Part shown: positions 13,980-24,469 of the stretch, piece after piece
Numbering within the stretch: position 1 is the first letter of the stretch
Layout: each line of letters starts with the position of its first letter
DNA from: Karalla daura
Lineage: Eukaryota; Chordata; Actinopteri; Chaetodontiformes; Leiognathidae
Length of the DNA stretch: 64,000 nt
Reading direction: 5' to 3'
Assembly: GCA_029224185.1 (NCBI GenBank)
Contig: CM055207.1
Span: 9,527,073-9,591,072, forward strand
Translations under genes and position numbers: made by a program
Notes under the pieces: model-generated
Databases searched by the model: none
Told to the model about the DNA's origin: nothing
Seen by the model: the letters and a program-made list of their open reading frames with translations, nothing else

Positions 13980-15190
13980 TGAAGGTTTTTCAAATGAAAA
14001 ACTTGAGCAACCCGCGTTGACCAACTTTATGATTTGGAGCATCTTCTTTTTCCCAAGTAACACTGTGAAAACCCATGTCAAAGCAAATGGCAAGGACATA
14101 TGGCATATATGGCTGCACAGTAACAGAGAAAGACTTCTTTGTATTACTTGCCAGTGAAATAATAAAAGCAATTTTCTGCACATCTATTAACCAAGCTGAT
14201 ATGTAAAGCAGTAAACAGGCACTGTGTGAAAGGTTTAATTGCCTACACGCATGGCATATTTTCTTGACAATATGTCCGTTCTTTGCTCATTAAGACAAAG
14301 CATATGAAGAGAATATGAACACGTGATTCTTTCATCAACGAGTCGGAGGCACAGGGACGTAAAGCATTGATGATGCGAGGGGGAGAAAACAGTCACGTTT
14401 CCACAGTGGTGTGCGTGGTTTTCGCAGCAGGGGTGGAAAAGCAAACATGTTTCACTTGGAGATGTTTGTGAAGAAATCGCTCACATATTTAGAAAAGGAG
14501 GAGACGCACCGAAATTTAAGATTCGGAGCAGAGAAATGTTCTGTCTATTAATTCGCTCGGATTAGACGCTTAATGTGCCAACTCCACTCGGTTCCAGAGC
14601 AAGTTGGGTCTGTCATGGGAAGCTGCCAGCAGGTAAGACTGCACCCGCCCCCCCCGCCCCCCTCCCCTCCCGTGTTTATAATTGTGTTGCTTTCATACAG
14701 CAGCCGGACGGGGTGGCGGGGGACACGGCCCATTGGCTTTAAGCCTGGAGAACGTCCTCCCTAGCAGGATGGATCAGCAGAGGAGCGACAGCATTGTGGA
14801 TTAGTGCAGCCTGTCAAGGTCTGACGGTGCGGTGACAATTTAATCGCCGAACTGGCTCCCCTCAGAAAAAAGGAAGACGAGAGGAAGGAAAACACGGAGG
14901 GAAAGTTAAGAGGCTGTGGTCTTCATTTATATGATTCATTTTGTCATATCAGATTCTGTTAATACTGCTGTTGACGTCTCCTGGGTCCCGGGGAGGAAAA
15001 AAATAAAAGCATAAACAGGCTCACGGAGACATAGACAAATGTGCCTGGCCTATCCCTGAGCTTAACCCGGCAGTAAACTACCAATAGAAACGGCTCTTTC
15101 CTCACGGGGACGAGAGAATTCTGTTTTAATTCCTTTTGTGAGATTTCATGCGCTCGCTTCCTCGTCAGTGTAGATGAACACACTCCCTAA
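13980..15190. other. Intronic DNA, nothing recognised
   Basis: Contains a C-rich run at 14644-14671 (C8, C6 and C4 blocks). Proline- and glycine-rich frames across it on both strands are composition artefacts. Confidence 0.5.
14644..14671. repeat. C-rich homopolymer-like tract
   Basis: Runs of C interrupted by single g or t. The complementary strand has four G-runs of at least four, so it is a formal G-quadruplex candidate on the minus strand. Confidence 0.8.
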
Positions 15191-15194
15191 GGCA

Positions 15195-15196
<2 letters not shown>

Positions 15197-15247
<51 letters not shown>

Positions 15248-15256
15248 ACACACACA
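15197..15256. repeat. (CA)n microsatellite
   Basis: About 29 CA units with one ct interruption at 15241-15242. Confidence 0.97.
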
Positions 15257-15359
15257 TAGATGCAGTTAGACACACAGTATAAGCACTCTGCCTATGATAT
15301 ACTGGTCTGACTAGTTATCCATCTGCACAGATGGCTTTAGAAGGAACAGACATAAAAGA

Positions 15360-15560
15360 AATCAATGTTGATTTAAAAATGATCTATCATCTAATGTCAG
15401 CCGAGCCTCAAAGCAATCAAATTTGCAAATTCTGCTCATGAATTATTCAATGCGGCAATCATTGATACCATTAGGTGGCAATTATTTTAATGTCTGATCA
15501 ATCAGAATTGATGCCCAAAATATAATGCAAAGGGTATGTAACTACCAGAGCGGCCACACA
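15360..15560. promoter_or_regulatory. Candidate conserved noncoding element (composition only)
   Basis: AT-rich, non-repetitive block with an octamer-like atttgcaaat at 15421-15430, several caatt/aattat homeodomain-type cores, and a tctgat-ca-atcaga inverted pair near 15494-15507. Such motif density is typical of developmental enhancers in neural genes. No alignment was possible, so this is a guess from texture. Confidence 0.22.
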
Positions 15561-17586
15561 GCAGTGAGTCAACAACTATGGGTTTTTTTTTGCTTTTTTT
15601 GCTTCTGGCCTCACACTAATGAGGAAAGAAGTTACCATGGTAATAGTAGACACGAGCTACCTTGAGTTTTGCCAGGCTTTTAATGTGCACAAAAGCACAA
15701 AGACACACACATGCACACTCTGAGGATAGTGATTTCAGCCTCCATGCTGAGGGGAATAAAAGCTTAAGCGTTAAAAATGAAGAGATTCTTTAAGGCATGG
15801 TCAAGCCAAATGTAGCTGTGGGGCAAGTCTGACTTTTTCCTCGCAAGTCATCATGATTTGAGACTGCGATGAATATCTTTCTGCGTTTTTAATGTCTGCC
15901 TTTGTTGTCAGTAACAGCCTCCTTTTGCTTTCGCTTGATCCAAACCTGTAATTAAAGCAATTAAAGTCTGATTTTCTGTTTGATCTAAAGTCAAAAAATC
16001 ATTACATCCCCATTCAGATCTTTCTAAAATGCTTGCGTCTCATTTTAACTGACTTCCTTGATAGTGGCTATATCAGACATTAGAGAACAAGCATTCAAAT
16101 AACCTACCCACAGAAATTAAAACTCTAAATTGTCTTTGGTGAAATCACTTCTTCAAAGGCAACGTGAGTGCAATCCTTATTCAGCCCTCCTCTCAACTGT
16201 GGTTCGTAGAGTAATTTTGCATTTTTATTTTACTATTGTGCTGAATTTCCATATCAGTTAAAATGAAATATACTCAAACCCATCGCAAACGGTTTACGGA
16301 GCCTGAAAAAATAGCACCAATACACACAATGCAAAGCTGGAATTTATGTTTTCTTTTCTGTTTGTCTCTTTGGCAAGGTGGCAGCAAGCTGCTTTAACTT
16401 TAAAGCTAACTTGCAGCAGTTTTGCATCATCTGTGCAATCCAAGCGAGCCTCTGTGTTGTGCGTTGTTGATACAATGCCCATACAAGTTAGGAAACGTTC
16501 TGTTGAAAGCAGGCAAGGACTCTCAGAGAAGAGAAACGTTTTTTTTTTTTTTTTTTTACTGAATTTTAGAAGACTTTATTTTTTCCCCTTTTATGAAGTG
16601 AAAAAAAAACCCCAAAAACTTTGCAACAGGAGATGAAGGCTTTGGAAAAAAACACTAGTTTGATAAAACGGCCAGTCAACACACCACAATGAGAAATAAA
16701 CGTATTGGCTATATTGCATGCCCCGACCAAAGCATGTGCAGCTTTGCGGCACCTGAATGTGATGAGATCCGCTGTGTCGCAGGAACACAATGCTGCAGGT
16801 GGCAACTGCGGCTGAAGTGCACCCTCACTGCCACTAATATATTCATCGACGCCCCCCAACCGTGGCTAACAGCATGCGTTTGGTTTGCTGAGCACATGTC
16901 AGACTGATACTGCCGAGCCTGCACATCAAAGTCCAAACCTGCATCGCTGAACAGGTTTTTTAAACCTGCGATAGAAATAATTGCATTGAAAAATGCAGCA
17001 GGAACATTACTTTTTGAGCCAGGGCGTAATATTGATAAGGGCTAAGCTAAATGAAGGGCGTCCATGCAGAATGATCAATTACGAGACAGCTATGTCCATA
17101 TGGTGCTATCAGAGGCCATGAGGTCCTATTTTGTCTTCAGCTCTGGGACTTTAAGTGGCAGGATCTGCTAAATCACACACTGGTCAGTTATTCAGCGACG
17201 TCACATTCAGAGCTTTATTCTCACTAATGCATTACTCTTTGCACCGTGAATTAACTTAACAGCACCACTGACAGCAACACACATACCAGATGTTTGATAT
17301 TCTGCTTAACTGCCAGCAAACTGGGCTTCACTTGTGCCAGGAGCGACCATTCAGCGCAGACACCTCGGTGTTAATAATTTCTACAATTTTTCGTATATCT
17401 AAATCTTAAAAGCTGGAAAAGTTGATGAATTGGACCAGTATGCTCGTTCATGATGAACCTACAGTACCAGCTGAACTGCCTGGCCCCCTCCTCTTCCAAA
17501 TGTGTAAGGCAGAAGCAAGACCCAGTCGCTCTGTATTTAGGAAAAGCTCAGAGCTGATTCGAGAGCGACTCCAGAATTCCAACTCC
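15561..17586. other. Intronic DNA, nothing recognised
   Basis: Contains a T19 run at 16539-16557. Open frames on both strands around 16350-16930 (up to 97 codons) have no domain. The block at 17020-17220 is unique-looking and could be constrained, without further evidence. Confidence 0.5.
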
Positions 17587-17587
17587 C

Positions 17588-17699
17588 TCCATCCATTATC
17601 TGACCTGCTTTGTATCGTAACAGTGTCCTGGGGGTCTTTCTCCCACTCACACTAGGCGAAAGCAGGAAGCACACCCTTGATACTACTCCAGTCCATCAC

Positions 17700-17738
<39 letters not shown>

Positions 17739-17815
17739 ACACACACATACACACACACAAATATGCTTTCACTCTCACGCTCAAACCCAGGGGTGATTTC
17801 AGAGTCTGAATTTCA
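17588..17815 (-). mobile_element. tRNA-derived SINE tail with internally expanded (CA)n
   Basis: Minus-strand SINE 3' half. The plus strand begins with ccatccattatctgacctgc, then an eroded block ending tactccagtccatcaca, then CA repeats where the family has only a short gcacacaca, then the usual 'cactctcac...cccaggggt' block. Confidence 0.8.
17701..17759. repeat. (CA)n microsatellite inside a SINE
   Basis: Eighteen uninterrupted CA units, then gaac and further CA units. It sits exactly where the SINE carries a short CA stretch, so it is probably an in-place expansion. Confidence 0.95.
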
Positions 17816-20800
17816 ATTCAGCTCTTGAATTTGAGTTGAGGCGGCAAACAGCATGTGGCTTTTCAATTTGAATTTAAAATGAGGGAAGTGGAGTTAAATT
17901 CAAATGGGTTAACATTCAAAGGAATTCATAGATATTATTCAGGCTTGCCCCCCCAAAAAACGCATTTGATTTATTTCACTTTAACTCACTTACTTGATGA
18001 AAACAAACAAACACACCCTCATTTCCCAGAGTTTATTGCTTTAACCAAAAGTCTTCAAGATGGCCGCCAAACCCAGACAAACAGCATTTGCTTGAGAGCT
18101 TCTCTGCTGCTACATTTCATGCCCACAGCTGGACTTTAATCTTATATTCTTATATTTCCAGAAAGAAACCCTCAAAAAGAAGATCTGAAAAGGACTTTGA
18201 GGTCTATGACTTTACCATGACTTGTGTCGTATGAGTAAATGACTCAAAAGTACTCAAGGTTGAAAAGTACTCATTCTAACTGAGCAAACACGAGTTAGAT
18301 TGAAAGCATTCTTTCTGCTGTGTGGCTGAGTTGAATTTCTTTGACTTGCTCCAACTTTAATTCCTCTCCCTGTCATTGCAATGCAAATTCCCATCCAACT
18401 TCCAGTGGGGCGGAGCCAATTCGATTCAAATTCCAAACTCATGAATTGCACAAAAGCACAGCCCACAGATACACATTTTCGGAAAAAAAACATGAAAATC
18501 TACAGATACTTCCTCCCGAATCCTGCACCGTACTCCTTCAACATCTCAGTCAGAAGTTAGCGCAGCTCGTGGCAGTGCGCTGTGATTGATATTCCAGCCA
18601 GAACCATCGGCATGCATCATTATGCACAGAGTCAGAGCTATGCAGGTGAGCTGTATCCTAGACAGCGCCGGCAGCCACTGGCAGCTCTCTGCTGCATCTG
18701 CACACCCCGAGTGTCCCCGCAGTCTGCCGCAGGTTCTGCTCGTCTCCTCCCGCGCTGAACGAACGGCGCACCGGGCTGGAGGATCACACTGGATGGCTGG
18801 AAACCGGCGGTATCTCTGCAGATGCTAATTTAATTTAACATGCCGTCCGTAGGTCCGCCTGTGGCGGTGCCGCACCTCTGGCACAAGGACGCGCTTTCTC
18901 CTTCAGGAAAGAAGTTTTTTTTTATGCTCGGCACTCACCATCGCAAAAAAATAAAACAAACTGCACCGTCTGAGTGCCGGGGCACAGCAATGGGGCGAAC
19001 AGGTGACTTGATATGGTCTGACAGCCAGATCTGCTACACCTGCTGATAATGTATTCCTCCACCTTTGGCTTTTTGAGGCTTTCACCGAGTGTATGTGCGT
19101 CCCACTGATGTGCTCTCAGTGAATCTGACACCTCAGAGCCAAAGAAAAGTGTGTCATCATCTCCGTCTCTCCTTTGCCATCACATGTACATGTCAAAATC
19201 ACGTATCCTTCGGTCTCTCCTGGAGAGAACCATGATACCAATCTGGAACTTGTCGACCCTTGTACGAATTCACCATGCACTGCATGGATAGAGCATTGCT
19301 TTGTAAATGCTAAATATTTGTATGGTTGAAGATGTGCCGTATCCTCCAATCAAAGAACAGGAATGGCAGCTCCTGTACATTTGTTTTACATGTTCATGAT
19401 GATCTTCAGTGTCACATATTAACATAATTCATATGTTCCACAATCATTCTTGTGATACTTAGGGAATAAATATACTTTTGGCTTGATCTTCAAGATTTTA
19501 CAGGCATTCTACTCTATTAATCAAGGGAAAAGATTAAAAGTCCTTGATAAAGAGTAAAGTAATATATAATGCAGGCTGCCATCTGTATCTATGCATGAGA
19601 TCATTCTATATGCGACTAGGCCTTCATGTACTGAAGCACAACGTTCACACACAATGAGACCTTTGAATCCTTTTACATGTATTGTACTAAGTGTATAAGA
19701 AGCGGCAGCCCTGATGTGGAAGTAGGTCTTAAACTCACATTTGCATATTTATTTTGGGAGCCTTATTAGCATTGGCAAACATGAACATCCGGCGGAGGGG
19801 AGGGAGAAAGGAGGCGGAGAGCAAAGGAAATGTTTCATAACAAAATAAATTGATTCCCAAGTTCAAAACTGTGTTCTCATCCCATGATTCAAGTGTTTAA
19901 AGATTGCTCTGACATCTTTACTCGTCTGATGCTGGAAAACATCCAGCCATCTATTATGCTCTTTGCACTGTGGCCTGGAGGAGAGGGTGACGTCAAAGGA
20001 GAAGCGAGGATCGTTACGGCTTCACTTTTCTGGACTGAAAAGATCAACCGCTATTGTCACGAGGACGCAACTGCAGCATAACTCAGAGGGGCGATTTATC
20101 AGAACCAGTATCTCCACACTGAACCTGGGAACCTTATAATTCGCCTTTTACTTTTTTAGTTGAATCCAGAGAAGTGGACGGACAACATCTACATTTATCA
20201 CCATGCATGGAGCCTTTGACAGGAAAGAGGAACGGAGGAAAACAGCGAGCAGCGCAGGAGGAAGGCAGTCACGGTGCGGCTCCAGCTACACACTGCTATT
20301 TCAGCTCTTTGTTTTGGTTTTGTTTCACCATATGGTTGAATCTCCAAAAAATGAGACCGTGGGCAGCCGCTCGCGGCAAACATCCTCGCGCAAGCTGACT
20401 GTACACTACCTGCTCAGCGTGAAATGCCGAAGATCCGAGGTAAACAAATGGCTGTTGAGTGGAGTCGAGCATTTTGCAAGCCAAATGGAGACTGAGAGGC
20501 AGGTTGGTTAGACCGGACAGGAGGCAAAAAGTGACTCAAACGGCATTGTGTTTCAGTAGATAAGAGTTTAAACAGTCACGGGTGGCATTTAGTGACTTGT
20601 TCTCATGGAAACAAAGTTTGGTTGTATATAAGTGGTTCAGATTTATTTAAGAGCACTTCTTCTTCCAGGAACGATATTTACACAGCCTACGAAGTGATAC
20701 TGTTTCTTCATGCTATGCGCACAAGATTAATAATGAATGTGTGTGTGTGACGACTGCTGTTAGTTTGTGCTGGAGTATGTAGCATTTTGTTGAGGTTGAA

Positions 20801-22320
20801 ATAGTACTTGAGGGCTGCCCCGCAGTATTGAGAGCCCTGGCAGTGAGATGTTTACTTACTTGAATTATGCATTTTGAGACAGGTTACTGCAGGGGGGGGG
20901 GGGTAGTCAGCACAAAAACAACATAACTGCTTTGCTGTAAACCAAGTGTGTCATTCTCTAGTTGTGTTTCCAAAATAAAAACTTCTAAAATGTCAAAAGT
21001 GTTTTGTGTAGGTGGTTTGCATGATTCTCATTAATCTAGCCTATTTTAGCCCAAAATTCACACTTTTGGGGTGTAGTAAGGTTCCCCAAGACTCCCCTTT
21101 GAGGAAGCTGGACATTCAAAACCTTTTGTCTCCTTCTTCACCCGCCCATTCTGCGCCATCTTGTTTGAAGTAAACTGGTCATGTGACCCCATGTCAGTTC
21201 CACTTAAGTGTACATGTTGAAAAAAAGGCACTATTTTCATGTGATATTTAGGTTTTTCAGACATTCTTTGGGGTAATGGAAATACTCCTACTGTATTAAA
21301 AAAAAAGCAAGAGCTGTAAGTGACTGATGACTGACAGGCTTCATAGCCTGTAAAAGACCAATACACATTCACAGAAGTGTGGATGTTTTTTTACTAAACC
21401 AGCCGGAACATTCACATGAACTCCAGTCTGTACACACTAGGGGAAAAAAAAAAGAAAAAAGAAGAAGCACCAAATGGTACTTGGAGGGCTCTGTGATTAT
21501 TTAACCTGCCTGGATTTCAAAAAGAATCCATTCACTAAAAGTATTCACAATCCTGTAATCATTCTCTCTCACAATAGGCTCTCGACTCAAGTGGAGCTGG
21601 TGCAGTCTGTTTCCAGGTTTGGCCCTCAAGTACCTCGTGAGTTCTCTTGCACACACAGTCATTAATTAAAACCTGGAGGTTAGTTACTGAGACTATTCAG
21701 GCCTATGATGCTGCTGTGACGCGGGTACACCAGCTGTAATTGTTGTGTCAGATGACACAACAAGAAGACAGGAAAAGCCGAGTCTTGCTGGCTCCCTCCC
21801 AACCTGTCAGCTGTTTACGTTCAGTGAGGTCATATTATTACATGTGTACTGTTGAGTACATGTACACACATTAAAACAGTCCCAGTGACTGCTTCCTTCA
21901 AGACAACATAACTGAGATTTCAACATCAAAATGTGAAGGTTTTGCAGCTGTTATATGTTTGTTTGAACAAAACATAAGGACTGGTTCAAATTACATTCGT
22001 GAATGCATTTAAGTCGCATGATTAAATTCCTCTGGTTGATAATAAATCACGTGTCTGCTTTGCTGACCAGAATTGACCAGCAGGCTCTGATGACCGAAAA
22101 TGCATTATCCCCAGACTGTTTTTCGAACAGTCTGTTGCTTAACATTTACTTTTCTAAAAGGCTCGACTCATTTATGCATCATTTATAATGCGTCCCCTTT
22201 TCCTTTCTCTTTTTTTGGATGAAGATTTATGGCCTTTAATTCCAGGTAGGTGTACTAATGAGGTGTTTTTTTAATTCAGCACCATTCAGCACAACTCTTC
22301 CCGCGGAGAAAATTTCTTAT
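17816..22320. other. Intronic DNA, no gene recognised
   Basis: Includes a moderately CpG-rich patch at 18655-18900 whose 80-codon plus-strand frame (18586-18828) shows no domain, a G12 run at 20892-20903, and repeated aattc/gaatt motifs at 17800-17930. The rest is unremarkable. Confidence 0.5.
20892..20903. repeat. Poly-G run
   Basis: Twelve consecutive G bases. Confidence 0.97.
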
Positions 22321-22321
22321 C

Positions 22322-22353
22322 ATGTATTTTTAAAGTGATGTATTTTTAAAGTG
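22322..22353. repeat. Perfect 16-bp tandem duplication
   Basis: The unit atgtatttttaaagtg occurs twice in direct succession, with a partial third unit (atat) following. This is most simply explained by replication slippage. Confidence 0.9.
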
Positions 22354-22871
22354 ATATATCAGAGTGATCGCAGAGTTGAAGAAGATGGTGCATCGGTGCC
22401 GTGAGGAGGAGCACACACGAAGGAACATACAAATAAGCCAGAAGCAGCAGAGAATTTACACCCACTGATTAATGGGGCACGTGGGCACATAAATCTAACA
22501 TGCACATACCATCACATGCATAGTAGCACTGTGCTACCGAAAGTGCTTTCCCAGCAATCTGCCTCATGTGTGGGTTCTCGTAGTTCAACTGCTGAGTCCA
22601 AAAAAAATAGAAAAGAAAGTCTTGATCCGGAGTACACGATTAATAAAGCAGCATTCAATCATTTGCAGATGACACCAGTTTAAAGCAGGGGCTGCAGGAT
22701 GCTCCTGTCAGAGACATTCATAATCCTCAGTTATAATTCAACTGGTCTACCTGTGGGACAATCTAAACAGTGCGATTAGGGTCAGATTGCATGAAACTTG
22801 ATGACAATAATTACAATGATTTAATTTGTTTTCTGTTTTTCAAGTAAGTGCGTGTCAAAAGGGTTGTTGTC

Positions 22872-23205
22872 CAGCCATCCATCCATCCATTTTCTCAGCC
22901 CTGTTTTTACTGTTTGTAACCACGGTGACTGCAGCATGTTCCAACACACACAGGGACGCGGGATTACAACCTGGACAGGTTGCTGGTCCATCACAAGGCA
23001 CATTCACTCTCACTATCACACCTCAGGGCTATTTAGAGTCTCCAGTCGCCCTAAGCATGCATGTTTCTGAACTGCAGGAGGAAAACCGAAGTGCCTGAAA
23101 AAGCCACATGGGAGCCTATGGGGAGAATGGACAAATTCTGCATGGAAAACCAGAAAGGGAATCATTCCTAGGTCCTTCATGTTGCCACTACTCTACCATA
23201 TCCCC
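22872..23205 (-). mobile_element. tRNA-derived SINE, nearly full length
   Basis: The plus strand reads from the tail: ccatccatccatccattttc, the acaacctggacaggttgctggtccatcacaaggcac block (split around 22968-23000), the 'cactctcac...gggctatttagagtctcc' block, the catgcatgtttctgaactgc block, 'gaggaaaaccgaagtgcctg', and an eroded head near 23160-23205. The head keeps 'aaagggaatcattcctaggtcctt' where the B box would lie. Confidence 0.85.
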
Positions 23206-23209
23206 ATAA

Positions 23210-23836
23210 GTCATTATGCTCCGCTTTTTTTTCCTGTTGTACACTTAAAAGCTCATGCTTTTGTATGCCCAACATGGGTTGTTACATAATAACAAGATTT
23301 AAAACTATTTATTTTGTGGTGTTTACAGATACTCCTTTTTCTTGTTTTTTTTGTCCTGTTAATAATTTTTCTAAACTCATTTTTCTCTTTATCACAGATA
23401 CAAAAAAACAGGAGGTGAATGACAGATGCACAACAAAGGCAGACAAATAGCTTGTCCACAGCATTAGAGAGGACTGGATTTGTTGCTACAATGAACCCAA
23501 TCTAGGTAATTGATATAATTTTAGTTTAGTCCCTGCCACATTATGAGTAGCGTGGGAGTAGATTTACACGAGTTACATCTATTTATTCTGCTGGACAGCT
23601 AGAGAATGAGTGACTGAGTGGAACAAAAGCAGAAAATAAAAAGGAAAGAAAACTGCCAAAAAATTTATCAGTTGCTTTTATGTACGATCAAAGAGAGAAC
23701 TTGCAAGAGCTCCTTCACCGGTCATATCAGACAACATTTATGCCAAGGTTAATGCAAGAGGAGAAGGGCGTTTTTTAAGGTTGCAATGACTATTAAAAAT
23801 GTTGGCAGACCACATTTAAGACGCAGATCACATTTA
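23210..23836. other. Intronic DNA, nothing recognised
   Basis: T-rich (23226-23400) and unremarkable. It separates a SINE copy from the CA tracts near the nrg3 exon. Confidence 0.5.
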
Positions 23837-23844
23837 CCCCCCCC

Positions 23845-23883
<39 letters not shown>
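23837..23883. repeat. Poly-C run plus (CA)n microsatellite
   Basis: Eleven C followed by about 17 CA dinucleotides. It is the second CA tract within 460 bp of the nrg3 exon, so the nascent transcript would carry two UG-rich blocks in the first half kilobase of the intron. Confidence 0.97.
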
Positions 23884-23885
<2 letters not shown>

Positions 23886-24192
23886 CCTGGTTCGATGAGT
23901 TTTTCTTTCAGTTTGTTTGTTAGTTGTGTTCAACCGTGCAGATATAGGAATTAGCTACTTATGTTGTTCGATTCCTTGGTTTTACTGGTTTGAGAGATTA
24001 TGGATCTCCAGTGCATTTTCGTTGCATATGTGCAACGATTTTTCTATATTTCATCACCCGCAGTACACAGTGTGTCAGGCCTGAGAAGGAAAAAACCCGC
24101 TTGAATGAAAATGACCCCAAGGTTAGTGATTGGAGGGGAAGGGCAAAGACAGGAAACGTCAATGCTGAGAAGAAACCAAATGCCTCTCATGC

Positions 24193-24205
24193 GCACACAC
24201 GCACG

Positions 24206-24279
<74 letters not shown>
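24193..24279. repeat. (CA)n / (TG)n microsatellite next to the nrg3 splice donor
   Basis: About 86 bases of CA dinucleotide repeat with a few interruptions (cgcacg near the left end and one aga). In the nrg3 transcript it is a UG repeat beginning about 17 nt after the 5' splice site. UG repeats are known binding sites for TDP-43 and CELF proteins, so this tract could affect exon use. Confidence 0.97.
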
Positions 24280-24280
<1 letters not shown>

Positions 24281-24290
24281 GCTCATTACA

Positions 24291-24298
24291 CTTACCTG
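24291..24298 (-). other. nrg3: 5' splice site after the nrg3 exon
   Basis: On the minus strand the junction reads CAG|gtaag, which is the full consensus. The exon ends in phase 2 (AG, awaiting the third base of an Arg codon), the phase I expect between EGF cysteines 4 and 5 in neuregulin genes. Confidence 0.88.
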
Positions 24299-24428
24299 CA
24301 GTGTCTGTGAACCCCAGCCACAGTTTCAATGATGGAGCACTCTCCCTCATTCAGACAAAAGGCCAGGTCCTTGTCTTCCACACACGGCTTGAAGACCTCT
24401 GAACCTTGACTAGGAAGCGTGGGAGTCG
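24296..24428 (-). CDS. nrg3: nrg3 internal exon, N-terminal half of the EGF-like domain (partial CDS)
   Basis: Neuregulin-3 is a membrane-anchored growth factor whose extracellular EGF-like domain binds the ErbB4 receptor, mainly in the nervous system. Read on the minus strand, this 133-bp exon follows a pyrimidine-rich acceptor ending in cag and is followed by a gtaag donor. It contributes two bases of a first codon, 43 full codons and two bases of a last codon. After a short linker (TPTLPSQGSE) come FKPC, DKDLAFCLNEGEC, IETVAG and HRHC, giving EGF cysteines 1-4 with C3-C4 spacing of 12. From memory, mammalian NRG3 has nearly the same residues (DKDLAxCLNxGEC, IET, HC) and the same spacing there. 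NRG1 and NRG2 fit less well. The final AG would join a following G to make Arg before cysteine 5. The first loop has eight residues where I recall seven in other neuregulins. There is no stop in frame. The paralogue (nrg3a or nrg3b) is unresolved. Confidence 0.92.
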
Positions 24429-24447
24429 CTGCAGAGAGAAGATGGAG
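24429..24447 (-). other. nrg3: 3' splice site and polypyrimidine tract upstream of the nrg3 exon
   Basis: Reading the minus strand, the 19 bases before the exon are pyrimidine-rich (ctccatcttctctctgcag) and end in the obligatory AG. A plausible branch-point adenine lies in the aatca stretch just upstream (about 24451-24460). This fixes the exon start at 24428. Confidence 0.85.
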
Positions 24448-24469
24448 ACATTGATTTAGTTACTTTGGA

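Larger units (their letters stand above)
1..24295 (-). other. nrg3: nrg3 intron following the EGF exon (3' part outside the window)
   Basis: No exon encoding the rest of the EGF domain (CxC ... GxxC), the juxtamembrane stalk or the transmembrane segment was found on the minus strand below 24296. I looked for the reverse complement of the CDQF region and for the ESEEVYQRQ region. The intron is therefore inferred to extend past the left edge and to be longer than 24 kb. It contains only repeats and unassigned DNA. Confidence 0.75.

Noticed and set aside
1..24290. Search for the next nrg3 exons (rest of EGF, transmembrane segment)
   Set aside because: No plus-strand reverse complement of a CDQF-like or ESEEVYQRQ-like region with splice sites was found. 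They are assumed to lie left of the window.
24044..24350. Cys/Val- and His/Thr-repeat frames over the CA tract
   Set aside because: Pure translation of the CA/TG dinucleotide repeat. The minus-strand frame only runs into the nrg3 exon in a different reading frame.
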